Positions 29,201-37,116 of a DNA stretch of 64,000 bases are shown here, in pieces; the first letter of the stretch is position 1, and every line of letters begins with the position of its first letter. A program made the translations under genes and the position numbers. The stretch covers positions 1 to 64,000 of the forward strand of contig JAKVOZ010000006.1 of the NCBI GenBank assembly GCA_022482545.1, in the 5' to 3' direction. Source of the stretch: Bacteroidales bacterium (GTDB lineage Bacteria; Bacteroidota; Bacteroidia; Bacteroidales; P3). The notes beneath the pieces were generated by a model, which did not search any database, was not told the origin of the DNA, and was given only the letters and a program-made list of their open reading frames with translations.

Positions 29201-29627
29201 CTTTTGTGAAAGGTATGGGCGTAAGTTGAATAGTTTTCTGTTCTATCGCTGCTTTTAATAATTCACTATCATTATCTTTTGAAATATCTTGGAGTTGCAA
29301 AAGATTAAGTAGTTTATCTTGTATCTGCGGAAAATGATTGCCTATTATCTTTGCTGCTTGAACATATGATAATGTTTTTCCTATTGAAAACAATTTAAAC
29401 AATGGAACAACAACAAAATATCCTATAATACCAAAAGATAAAAGAATATAACAATAAAAGATGATTGTTCTTACTATTGGTGCGTTATAACCAAAGAACT
29501 CAATGATATTAAGAACAAAAAAGAAGACTAATAAAAGAATAACTGAATAAATTAATCCTTTTATTAAAAGATTTTTATAGTATTTACGGATAAAGACATT
29601 TAACTTTGAAATTATTTCATTATTCAT
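26232..29627 (-). CDS. DUF4175 family large membrane/coiled-coil protein
   Basis: A 1131-residue protein. Two helices near residues 18-40 and 50-75 and one near 152-170 anchor it; a beta-rich region of about 180-490 follows, then a very long low-complexity coiled coil rich in Gln, Lys, Asn and Glu (about 495-760), and a helical C-terminal part with further coiled-coil text (QQQSQSKKQKGRASKQ and later). This layout matches the DUF4175 proteins of Bacteroidota, function unknown. The periplasmic beta domain plus coiled coil suggests a scaffold or tether of the envelope. It overlaps atpB by 8 bp and is followed 3 bp later by the small protein above. Confidence 0.8.
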   Translation of the reverse strand: MNNEIISKLNVFIRKYYKNLLIKGLIYSVILLLVFFFVLNIIEFFGYNAPIVRTIIFYCYILLSFGIIGYFVVVPLFKLFSIGKTLSYVQAAKIIGNHFPQIQDKLLNLLQLQDISKDNDSELLKAAIEQKTIQLTPIPFTKAIDTNKTKKYFKILSIVVVSVLIVGILFPRLFSEPTNRYINHNVFFEKPAPFSFYVKNTPLKAIQQSDITIDVEVKGDMLPDKANIIIDGQEFEMKQINKSSYQYTIKQIQKTTKIQFVSGEVKSKEYDIQVNPKPILTELKAEIIYPSYTKIKNEIVNNVTNLSIPKGSRIVWHIRTKDASDLIFKSNNLITTITPDKKGNINFSKTYLTSQNILINTKNRYAYSFDSIQFAVSIIEDDSPQIAVIEQKDSTVVDKIYFRGQIKDDYGFTKLEYHLIITPKDNSSKPQTIVKRITITNNENAQEFYYYVDLTEYKINAGDKINYYFQVWDNDQINGSKSAKSQIFAVALPTEKEVEKKVDNNSQNIKKEADKAIDEIKKLQRQINQLSKKLVDKKELSWQDEKDIKDLQQKQEQIKEKVSQIQNKLEENNKLENQYNKQDNELIEKQQEIERLFNELQNNDLKELMQKLQELTKKNMDKDKLNDALKDIKDKNENLSKQLDKNLEMYKRLEVEKDINNAIDKLNELSKKQEQLSNETKNDKNSSKQTLQNKQEQLNKEFNDLKKKFNEIKQKDAQLETPFNFKKDVNKENSITEKQNKAQKDIQKGNNKDASNNQKQASQQMKEMAQEMEKNQQENEQEQLAEDIGDVRQILKNLVTLSKQQESLIYQTQKTIVSDPAYQNIINKQNVIKESMASIGDSLYQISKRQRQVSNTINQEMSKVKTNIETSLSSLLKFNQSFYGSYKNSQATSSQQYAMASMNNLSLLLAESLDNMNQQQSQSKKQKGRASKQCKNPSSSGQTTSPRNMREMQQALNKEIQRLQKELQNKGNMTKHKIGENAQLNEELAKAAAQQAMIRKMMENYLNQMKQENAKGVGDANKSLKQMEDTEKDIVNKRINNQTINRQAEILTRMLESERADKKKGRDDERKSTVGVDKFDKNIQNIEAFKQLKNRELELFRQIPPIYSSYYKAKVNEYFYKFESSNNNKKH

Positions 29628-30684
29628 GTGCTTTTTCTAATGCCATTCCTATATATATTGAACTCAAAAGTGTGAATACATAAGCCTGAATGAAAGCAAC
29701 CAACAACTCTATTAAGAACATAAACACACTAAAAAACAAAGGTATTATACTAACTCCATAACCAAGCACTGGGCTCATCTGTCCAAAGATAAAGATAATA
29801 CAAACAAAACTTAACATAATAACGTGTCCTGCTGTTATGTTAGCAAAAAGTCGTATTGTTAATGAGAATGGTTTTGTAAATAGTTCAACAACCTCCAACG
29901 CTGGCATAAGTGGTACTGGTACTTTCAACCAAAGAGGAACGCCTGGCATATTTACAATGTGCGACCAATATGTTTTGGTGCCAGAGAAGTTCGTTATAAC
30001 AAAAGTAAATAAAGCAAGAGTTAATGTAACTGCTATATTTCCTGTAATGTTTGCCCCTCCTGGAAAAAACGGTACAAGTCCCATAACATTACAAAAGAAA
30101 ATGAACGCAAACACTGATAAAAGATATGGAAGATATTTATGATATTTCTCTTGGCCTATTGATGGTATTGCAATATCGTTTGAAATGAAATCAATAAACA
30201 CTTCAACAAAATTCTGCAATCCTTTTGGTTCCTTACCTTCTCTTTTCTTTGATATCTTGCCTGCCTCAACAACAAGAATAATTATTATTGCTGCTATGAT
30301 AAATATCCCTAAAACATTCTTCGTTATTGAGAAATCCAATGGTGTTACTCCATTATATTTTTTGTTATTATCAACACATACAATCTTTCCTTCCAAATCC
30401 TTACCATCTTCTTTTGTTGCTAATTTATAATTTTTATATATTCCACTTGGATTATTGAATTTATTTGAAAGAAAACAATCTATCTTACCATTATTTATTA
30501 AAATAACAGGCAACGGTATTGCAACATTATGCGTTTTGTAAGTTAATATATGCCATGAATGCGAATCTCCAAGATGCTCCATTATTACTTCCCCAGCATC
30601 AAACTTCTTATTACTCTCACTTGACATTCCATTGAACGAGAATGCAAATATTATTGTTAGTATTATTAGAAAACTTTTCTTCAT
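29620..30684 (-). CDS. atpB: F0F1 ATP synthase subunit a
   Basis: A 354-residue proton-channel subunit of ATP synthase. The N-terminus has a signal-like segment and about 100 periplasmic residues (GEVIMEHLGDSHSWHILT), the Bacteroidota form of AtpB. The membrane part includes the essential arginine in FSLTIRLFANITAGHVIML, plus LVPFFPGGANITGNIAVTLTLAL and the final LLVAFIQAYVFTLLSSIYIG. I start it at ATG 30684; an in-frame TTG at 30738 lies upstream of the -7 element. It is alone: atpE, F, H, A and G do not follow, and a DUF4175 gene overlaps its end instead. Confidence 0.95.
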   Translation of the reverse strand: MKKSFLIILTIIFAFSFNGMSSESNKKFDAGEVIMEHLGDSHSWHILTYKTHNVAIPLPVILINNGKIDCFLSNKFNNPSGIYKNYKLATKEDGKDLEGKIVCVDNNKKYNGVTPLDFSITKNVLGIFIIAAIIIILVVEAGKISKKREGKEPKGLQNFVEVFIDFISNDIAIPSIGQEKYHKYLPYLLSVFAFIFFCNVMGLVPFFPGGANITGNIAVTLTLALFTFVITNFSGTKTYWSHIVNMPGVPLWLKVPVPLMPALEVVELFTKPFSLTIRLFANITAGHVIMLSFVCIIFIFGQMSPVLGYGVSIIPLFFSVFMFLIELLVAFIQAYVFTLLSSIYIGMALEKAHE

Positions 30685-30711
30685 TTTTCGTTTCTTCTTT
30701 ATTTTGAAACG

Positions 30712-30719
30712 CAAAAATA
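30712..30719 (-). promoter_or_regulatory. Promoter for the atpB - DUF4175 - ybeY - mnmG operon
   Basis: The minus strand reads TATTTTTG followed by CG, matching TAnnTTTG, 27 bp before the atpB ATG. No other promoter match was seen before the five tightly packed genes. Confidence 0.62.
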
Positions 30720-30871
30720 TGAAAAAACTAAGAGGCAACGAAATTTTTTTCTCTTTTTTTTCTTATTTTCTTTACTTTACATTCTTTCTTTCTCTATTTC
30801 ATTAAGTTATAATACATTTTCTAACTATCAAATACATCACTAAATATTGAAAATGAAGTTTTCTACTATTT

Positions 30872-31245
30872 CGTCTAAAAAAACCTTTGCGATAACCTCT
30901 CATAGCTCGCTTAAATTTTTCTTTCGGGGAATTGTACGTAAATTTTGAAATCTCAGAGGGTTTAAAAAATGAATTTTTGTTCTATTTTTCCACAAAAAAA
31001 ACAATAAATAGCCTTATTTTGTTCTAAAAGTCAAAAAATGCTATGATTTTTCATTAAAATGAATTGAAGAAAGAGCGAAATAGTTCCTTATTCTATTGAA
31101 ATAGTTCTTTAATCCATTTTATTAGAATAAGGAACTATTTTAATAAGCACTAATTTCAGTAAATTTTCTCTTAAATTAGGTGAATTTTTATGAAATACCG
31201 CATCAAAAAAATGCTTACTAAGAAAAGTTATAGTTTGTCTAAAAA
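30872..31245 (+). repeat. Dispersed ~370-bp intergenic element, copy C (diverged)
   Basis: It has the same length and orientation as copies A and B, starting TCGTCTAAAA and ending ACTAAGAAAAGTTATAG, TTTGTCTAAAAA. Internal matches are GATAACCTCTCATA (versus GATAACGCCTCATA), TTGTTCTATTTTTCC, and a GTTCTAAAAG stretch. The middle is replaced by a hairpin: AAATAGTTCCTTATTCTA (31078-31095) and its exact complement (31123-31140), an 18-bp perfect inverted repeat with a 27-base loop. Together with the atpB promoter it fills the 583-bp gap between atpB and the TlpA-like gene. Confidence 0.65.
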
Positions 31246-31267
31246 TAGCAAAACATTAATTCTCTAA

Positions 31268-32515
31268 TTATTTTTCTATCTCTTGCTGTATTATCTTGTT
31301 AATATTGTTCTCTAAATCTTCACTATATCCCATTTCTCCATACTTTATCTTGCCGTCTTTCCCTATAATATACAAGGTTGGATAAGTATTAACATTGTAA
31401 TTGTTTATTATTTCTCCATTTCTTTCTACTCTTGCAACTCTATACTTTATTTCTTTTTTCTTAATCCAAGAAACAAATTCTTCATTATTTATCTTGTTAT
31501 CCCTAGGGTCAATACCTATAACAACAAGTCCTTGGGTTTCGTATTTTTCATTAAGAGATATCATTGTAGGAATAGCTTTCATACAAGGGTAACAGGCTTT
31601 GTAGAAAAAATCTATAAGGACTACTTTTCCTTTTAAACTATCCAATGAAAGAAGTTCGCCTTCTATTGTTGTAATACTAAACTTTGGTGCAATAGTATTA
31701 ACACTTAAAGGCTTTCTTAACTCTTCTTGTTTTTGTTCTTCTTGCTTTGAATACATGCTTATAGTAAGTCCTTTTGGCAAACTCTTAATTGAAAACATTT
31801 CATCTTCAATCCCTTTACTCGGTTTATAGTCTTTGATTGTTGAAATAATAGTTTGATATAAAGTATCTTTGGTTGAATTATCGTATTCTACATAAGTTTG
31901 AATTATTTTAATAGGAAGGTATGATGATTTTTGAATATAGAATATTTTTTCTTCTTTTATTGGTGAAATTATTTCACTTGTATCATTTTCATAAACATCA
32001 TAAGCACTTATTTTATAACAAAGCATAGTATCAAACAAAGTTTCTTCACTCATTTCTTTTTGTTTCACATCAGTAATACCAGTAAATAAGTTCAAAGATT
32101 GAAGATTTGCAAATATAGGAAAGCTAAAATCACTGAATTGATAGTTCATAAACTTTGCGTCTTCTTTATTATAACATCTTATAACTGTATCTCCATTATA
32201 ATAGAAATAGTAATTTTGTTTGTCAAATACTGTTTGCTTAAAAAGAGTGTCGTCATTATATTGACTAACAAAGTATTTACAACCTAATCTATCAAGTAAC
32301 TTTCTTTTATAATAACCTTTGTAATTAACGAACTCTGTATCTTTGTCATCCATATGCTTAATTTGATAGTCCATATCAAAATAACCGCTTTTGGCTTTAA
32401 GCATGGCTACTGTTGTTTTCTTAATTACTTTTTTTATGTTTTCTTGTGCTTTAATATTTGTAGAGAAAGCAAGAATTAAAACAAAGAAAAAAATAATTTT
32501 TACTTCGTTTTTCAT
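31268..32515 (-). CDS. TlpA-like thioredoxin family protein with long N-terminal domain
   Basis: A 415-residue periplasmic disulfide oxidoreductase. Signal peptide residues 1-23 (ending TNIKAQ). A beta-rich region of about 260 residues of unknown fold follows, reminiscent of LolA-like or outer-membrane lipoprotein sorting sheets. The thioredoxin domain (about 280-415) has KVVLIDFFYKACYPC with the redox pair C308/C311 and the cis-proline P379 (TYPTLYIIG). The tandem N-domain plus TlpA is common in Bacteroidota and may reduce a partner in cytochrome or surface-protein assembly; the partner is unknown. It has its own promoter. Confidence 0.85.
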   Translation of the reverse strand: MKNEVKIIFFFVLILAFSTNIKAQENIKKVIKKTTVAMLKAKSGYFDMDYQIKHMDDKDTEFVNYKGYYKRKLLDRLGCKYFVSQYNDDTLFKQTVFDKQNYYFYYNGDTVIRCYNKEDAKFMNYQFSDFSFPIFANLQSLNLFTGITDVKQKEMSEETLFDTMLCYKISAYDVYENDTSEIISPIKEEKIFYIQKSSYLPIKIIQTYVEYDNSTKDTLYQTIISTIKDYKPSKGIEDEMFSIKSLPKGLTISMYSKQEEQKQEELRKPLSVNTIAPKFSITTIEGELLSLDSLKGKVVLIDFFYKACYPCMKAIPTMISLNEKYETQGLVVIGIDPRDNKINNEEFVSWIKKKEIKYRVARVERNGEIINNYNVNTYPTLYIIGKDGKIKYGEMGYSEDLENNINKIIQQEIEK

Positions 32516-32538
32516 AATTATTTCTTTGTATTTTTTTG

Positions 32539-32546
32539 CAAAGATA
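32539..32546 (-). promoter_or_regulatory. Promoter for the TlpA-like gene
   Basis: The minus strand reads TATCTTTGCA, a perfect TAnnTTTG match, about 24 bp before the start codon at 32515. Confidence 0.68.
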
Positions 32547-32587
32547 AATCTTTTTTAATTTGGTGATATAAAAACAGTTATTTCTTC

Positions 32588-33583
32588 TTAAATGTCGTAC
32601 ATAAGATTGCAACCACGAAGGGCAGAATGGTCTTTTCTTCCCATGATTTCAAATGTGCCATCTTCTTTTTGCCGTCCAATATCTTCCGTTTCAATAAAAG
32701 AGCAAGTGTAAATATTGGCTAAATCAATTATATTAATTACTCCGCTATGGTTTATAATGTTGTGGCTTTTGTAGTCATTTATTTCTTTTATCATTACTTT
32801 CATCTGTTTTGGGCAAGCAAAGATTCCTTCTCCCAAAGAATAAGCCTGAGAAAACAACTCACACATTCCATATTCCGAAGCAATATTCTTTACTCCAAAA
32901 CCTTCACTTAATTTTTTGTGTAGTTCACTTTTGAGCATCTCTTCTCTTTTGCCTTTCATTCCTCCCGTTTCAAAAACTATTGTGTTTTTGAGTTGAAAAT
33001 GTTGTTTTTCAATAAGGTCTAACAAAGCATAAGTTACTCCGAATAAGATAGTTTTCTTAGTCTTTCTTTCATTATCTCCAAGCAAAGAAACCACATCATT
33101 AAGATTTGTTTTAAAGAAATCACTACCTTTTTCTTTACTCTTTTGAACAAAATCATTCATCATACAGATTAAAGAAGAGTTTCCTTGTTCTAAATAGTTA
33201 GGCAACAAACATATAAAGCAATAATCTTCTACCTTATCATAGAACTGAGAAAAACAATCTTCACAATTTTTTAAGTAAAGACTTTTATCATATATCAAAT
33301 GTTTGCTTCTTTTAATAGAAGTTGTGCCAGAAGACAAGAAAAAAGTCTCTTCTTTGCCTTCAAACGATGTTATTTTATTCGTTTTGAAAAAAGAAATAGG
33401 TAAAAAAGGTATATCCTCAACAGTTTTTACTTGTTTTTCTTCAACATTCAAAAGATTGCACCATCTGTTATATACTTTATTGTTATTATATTGAAACGAA
33501 AACACTTCAATGGCAAGATTATTAAAATCTTTTTCTGAATGTATTTCAAATAAAGCTGTCTTTAAATCATCAATTAATCTCAT
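32588..33583 (-). CDS. LuxE/PaaK-like acyl-protein synthetase family enzyme
   Basis: A 331-residue member of the LuxE group (related to phenylacetate-CoA ligases of the ANL superfamily), which activates an acyl group as an adenylate and passes it to a thiol. Recognisable parts are LSSGTTSIKRSKH (the phosphate-binding loop), VFETGGMKGKREEM, EYGMCELFSQAY and ETEDIGRQKEDGTFEIMGRKDH near the C-terminus. I start it at ATG 33583; a longer frame to 33664 begins upstream of its promoter. Homologues occur widely in Bacteroidota. The acyl substrate is unknown, and no luciferase or reductase gene is adjacent. Confidence 0.75.
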   Translation of the reverse strand: MRLIDDLKTALFEIHSEKDFNNLAIEVFSFQYNNNKVYNRWCNLLNVEEKQVKTVEDIPFLPISFFKTNKITSFEGKEETFFLSSGTTSIKRSKHLIYDKSLYLKNCEDCFSQFYDKVEDYCFICLLPNYLEQGNSSLICMMNDFVQKSKEKGSDFFKTNLNDVVSLLGDNERKTKKTILFGVTYALLDLIEKQHFQLKNTIVFETGGMKGKREEMLKSELHKKLSEGFGVKNIASEYGMCELFSQAYSLGEGIFACPKQMKVMIKEINDYKSHNIINHSGVINIIDLANIYTCSFIETEDIGRQKEDGTFEIMGRKDHSALRGCNLMYDI

Positions 33584-33591
33584 ATTTGTTG

Positions 33592-33599
33592 TATCTTTG
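33592..33599 (+). promoter_or_regulatory. Promoter for mrdA-rodA
   Basis: TATCTTTGCA matches TAnnTTTG, and the mrdA ATG follows at 33646. It faces the minus-strand promoter at 33639-33646. Confidence 0.65.
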
Positions 33600-33638
33600 C
33601 ACTTTAAAAAATTAAAAAAACTAAGAAGTTTCAATTGG

Positions 33639-33646
33639 CAAAGATA
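33639..33646 (-). promoter_or_regulatory. Promoter for the LuxE-like gene
   Basis: On the minus strand this reads TATCTTTG, a perfect TAnnTTTG match, and it overlaps the first base of the mrdA start codon. Expected transcripts from this and the plus-strand promoter would overlap in antisense. Confidence 0.6.
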
Positions 33647-35577
33647 TGAAAAATGCTCTTTCATCGCGCAGATTTGTTGTAATGGGTATATTTATTTTTG
33701 TTGGAGTAATATATTTTGCAAGATTACTTTACATACAAATTATAGATGACACCTACTCTCAGCTTGCTAATCGTAATGCTCTTCGTTATGTTACTCAATA
33801 TCCTTCAAGAGGCTTGGTTTATGATAGGAATGGAAAACTTTTAGTATATAATGAAGCTGTTTATGATTTAATGGTTATTCCACGTCAAGTAAAAAACCTT
33901 GACACAATGCAACTATGCAATCTTTTGAAGATAACGAAAGAAGATTTTTTGAAAAAGATGGAAAAAGCCAAGAAATATTCAGTTTATGCTCCATCTTGCT
34001 TTGAAAAACAAATAAGCAAAGAAGATTTTGCTACACTGCAAGAAAGAATCTATATGTTCCAAGGCTTTTATGCTCAAAGTAGAACATTAAGATATTATCC
34101 AGATTCTGTTGCTGCTGCTGTTCTTGGTTACATTGGTGAAGTTAATGAAAAGAAAATAGAAGACGACCCTTACTATAAACGTGGCGACTATATAGGAATG
34201 AGTGGTTTAGAAAAATCTTATGAGAATATTTTAAGAGGAAGAAAAGGTTGTAAAGTTACTTTGGTTGATGTTCATAACAGAGAAAAAGGTAGTTTTCAAA
34301 ATGGAAAATATGATGTTGCTGCTGTCGCAGGCAAAAATCTTTATTCCACAATAGATGTTGAACTTCAAAAATATGCAGAGAAACTAATGGCTAACAAAAG
34401 AGGCAGTATTGTTGCTATTGAACCAAGTACGGGAGAAGTTCTTTGCTTTGTTTCTGCCCCATCTTATGACCCTAATCTTTTAGTAGGAAGAGTACGTGGA
34501 GACAATTATAAACGTCTTGCTGATGATATTTCAAAGCCATTATTTAATCGTGCTCTTATGGCAGAATATCCACCAGGAAGTATATTCAAAGTAGCACAAG
34601 CATTAGTTGCATTAGATATGGGCGTAATCACTCCTAGTACTGGTTTCCCTTGCGATAAAAGTTTGGTTGGTTGTCATAATCACCCTTCTGCATCATGCGT
34701 AAAAGATGCAATAAAGATGTCTTGTAATCCTTATTTTTATAGAGTATTCCAAAGAGAAATTCAGAGAGTAAATCCTAAAACAGGTAAATCTGATAGTAAA
34801 TATGGATTAACTCTTTGGACTGCTGCAATGAAAAGAATGGGATTTGGTATGAAAATGGACATAGACCTACCAAGCGTACGAAAAGGTTATATTCCTGACA
34901 CTGGATTTTATCATCATTGGTATCCAACTGGATGGAACTTTTATACTATTTATTCTAACGCTATTGGACAAGGCGAAGTTAGTGTTGTTCCTATTCAAAT
35001 GGCAAACTTTGCTGCATTAGTGGCTAACAGAGGTTGGTATATTACACCTCATCTTGTTAGATATTTTGGCGATGAAAACAAAAAAGACAGATTTATTAAA
35101 TATACTCAAAAGCATTATAGTTATATAGGTTCTTCGTGGTGGAATATTGCAGTTGAGGGAATGTATGATTGCGTTCACGAAGCAGGAGGAACAGCACGAA
35201 GAGCATTCATTGAAGATATTCCTATTTGCGGAAAAACAGGAACAGCACAAAATATTGGAGAAGACCACTCTGTTTTTATTTGTTTTGCTCCTAAGATTAA
35301 TCCAAAGATAGCAGTATCTGTTTATGTTGAGAATGCTCGTGGTGGAGGTGGTACATGGGCTGCTCCTATCGCTTCATTAGTTATTGAAAAATATATAAGA
35401 AGAAAAGTAATAAGAGAAGACTTTGAAAAACAATATATGGAAGCTGCTCCTTGCCAACATCTACCACTATTCCATGCTGTAAAACATAAAAAAGGTAGTG
35501 TTTCAACAGAAGAAGGAGAAAGCACTGACAACAATACAACTGATAACGCAAACACAAACAATACAACAAGCAATTAA
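33646..35577 (+). CDS. mrdA: Penicillin-binding protein 2 (class B transpeptidase)
   Basis: A 643-residue peptidoglycan transpeptidase of the elongation machinery. One N-terminal membrane helix (about 12-30), a dimerisation/pedestal region with the RGLVYDRNGKLLVYN motif, then the transpeptidase domain: active-site S312 in PPGSIFK (SxxK), SCN at 359-361, and KTGT at 530-533. An unusual C-terminal tail of about 25 residues is almost all Ser, Thr, Asn and Glu. It is followed directly by rodA, with the A of its TAA stop shared with the next ATG, so the two partners are made together. Confidence 0.96.
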   Translation: MKNALSSRRFVVMGIFIFVGVIYFARLLYIQIIDDTYSQLANRNALRYVTQYPSRGLVYDRNGKLLVYNEAVYDLMVIPRQVKNLDTMQLCNLLKITKEDFLKKMEKAKKYSVYAPSCFEKQISKEDFATLQERIYMFQGFYAQSRTLRYYPDSVAAAVLGYIGEVNEKKIEDDPYYKRGDYIGMSGLEKSYENILRGRKGCKVTLVDVHNREKGSFQNGKYDVAAVAGKNLYSTIDVELQKYAEKLMANKRGSIVAIEPSTGEVLCFVSAPSYDPNLLVGRVRGDNYKRLADDISKPLFNRALMAEYPPGSIFKVAQALVALDMGVITPSTGFPCDKSLVGCHNHPSASCVKDAIKMSCNPYFYRVFQREIQRVNPKTGKSDSKYGLTLWTAAMKRMGFGMKMDIDLPSVRKGYIPDTGFYHHWYPTGWNFYTIYSNAIGQGEVSVVPIQMANFAALVANRGWYITPHLVRYFGDENKKDRFIKYTQKHYSYIGSSWWNIAVEGMYDCVHEAGGTARRAFIEDIPICGKTGTAQNIGEDHSVFICFAPKINPKIAVSVYVENARGGGGTWAAPIASLVIEKYIRRKVIREDFEKQYMEAAPCQHLPLFHAVKHKKGSVSTEEGESTDNNTTDNANTNNTTSN

Positions 35578-36845
35578 TGGATAGAAAGTCAAAAAATATA
35601 ATAAACAACATTGAATGGAAAGTAGTTATTGCTTATTTATTCCTATTATTAGTAGGCTGGATAAACATATATGCTGCCGTCTATGATGGAGAACATTCAA
35701 GTATTTTGGATTTTTCTTGTAGATATGGCAAACAATTAATATGGATTGTAGCATCATTAATCATTGCTTTATTTGTTTTAATAATGGATCCAAAGTTCTT
35801 TTCACAAACAAGTTACCTTATATATACTATTTGTATTGGTATGTTGCTCGTTGTTTTGGCAATAGGTAGCGTAACAAAAGGAGCAAAGAGTTGGTTGGGC
35901 GTTGGCGACTTCGGCATTCAACCATCAGAATTTGCTAAGATGGCAACAGCATTAGCATTAGCCAAAGTGCTCTCGGGTATCAATGTTGATATGAATGAAT
36001 GGAAGACAAAAATTTCTGCTATCGGTGTTGTTGCTCTACCAATGTTATTAGTCTTACTTCAAAATGATACAGGCTCTGCTTTGGTCTTCTGTTCATTAGT
36101 TTTTGTACTATTTAGAGAAGGTTTGTCTTCTTATGTATTAATATTTGGTGCTGCATCAATTGTTTTATTCGTTTTAGCATTAGTAATAAATCCTTATCTG
36201 TTAGTAGGTATATTGTTTGTTTTAATGTTAGTTGCTTACTTTATTATTCATAGAAGAAATCATAAAGCACGATTTATTTATTTCTTTGGTGTCTTCGCTT
36301 TTTGCGTTGTTATCACATTAGGAGTTAGTTTTGTTTATGATGAAGCATTAGAAAGCCATCAAAAAGATAGAATAGAAGTTCTTTTAGGTAAAAAACAAGA
36401 CTATAAAGGTGTGGGATATAATGTTAATCAAAGTAAGATTGCTATTGGTTCTGGTGGCTTCCTTGGTAAAGGTTTTCTTCAAGGCACACAAACTAAATTC
36501 AATTTTGTGCCAGAACAAGATACTGACTTTATATTCTGTACTATTGGTGAAGAATGGGGGTTTATTGGCTCAACTGTTATAGTGTTCCTATATATTTGGC
36601 TGTGTGTTAAACTTATTAAGATGGCAGAACGGCAAAGAAGTAAGTTTGCAAGAATATATGGTTATGGTGTAGCAAGTATAATATTTTTCCATTTCTTTAT
36701 TAATATAGGTATGACAATAGGACTTTTGCCTGTAATTGGTATTCCTTTACCTTTCATTTCTTATGGAGGTTCATCACTTTGGGCATTCACTTTATTGCTT
36801 TTCATATTTATTCGTCAAGATGCAGCAAGAGCAGAACTAGTTTAA
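35577..36845 (+). CDS. rodA: RodA, SEDS peptidoglycan glycosyltransferase
   Basis: A 422-residue SEDS-family membrane polymerase that works with PBP2 to build the lateral wall. About ten membrane helices are seen. Diagnostic blocks are GDFGIQPSEFAKMA (about 113-126), LLQNDTGSALVFC, YNVNQSKIAIGSGGFLGKGF, FVPEQDTDFIFCTIGEEWGFIG and the terminal GIPLPFISYGGSSLWAF. Length is slightly above the usual ~370 because of a longer loop region near residues 215-270. The gene follows mrdA with an overlapping start and stop. mreBCD are not in the window. Confidence 0.95.
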   Translation: MDRKSKNIINNIEWKVVIAYLFLLLVGWINIYAAVYDGEHSSILDFSCRYGKQLIWIVASLIIALFVLIMDPKFFSQTSYLIYTICIGMLLVVLAIGSVTKGAKSWLGVGDFGIQPSEFAKMATALALAKVLSGINVDMNEWKTKISAIGVVALPMLLVLLQNDTGSALVFCSLVFVLFREGLSSYVLIFGAASIVLFVLALVINPYLLVGILFVLMLVAYFIIHRRNHKARFIYFFGVFAFCVVITLGVSFVYDEALESHQKDRIEVLLGKKQDYKGVGYNVNQSKIAIGSGGFLGKGFLQGTQTKFNFVPEQDTDFIFCTIGEEWGFIGSTVIVFLYIWLCVKLIKMAERQRSKFARIYGYGVASIIFFHFFINIGMTIGLLPVIGIPLPFISYGGSSLWAFTLLLFIFIRQDAARAELV

Positions 36846-36952
36846 GACAACTACTATTCAAAAGACAAGCATAGTAAATCGCACAATTAAATACTATTAA
36901 TTCCATCACAAACAAAAGAATTTTTATTTATACAATAACTATTGTATAAGCA

Positions 36953-37087
36953 GTACATCAGTCATGTATTGGTAGTACATTAGTTATTGTACTAGTAGTA
37001 CATCAGTCATGTATTGGTAGTACATTAGTTATGTACTGACGGTACATCAGTTATTGTACTGGTAATACATTAGTTATTGTACTACTT
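36953..37087. repeat. Six tandem 22-23 bp palindromic repeats between convergent genes
   Basis: Six units start at 36953, 36975, 36998, 37020, 37042 and 37065. The type unit is GTACATTAGTTATTGTACT plus a short linker. Each intact unit is itself an inverted repeat, AGTACA...TGTACT. Units alternate between CAGTCATGTATTGG-type and TAGTTATTGTACT-type versions. A reversed half-unit (TACAATAACTATTGTA) precedes the array at 36931. It fills the 271-bp gap between the rodA and rlmN stops, which face each other. Confidence 0.85.
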
Positions 37088-37116
37088 AAAGATAGTATTT
37101 TAGACTTATTATTCTT

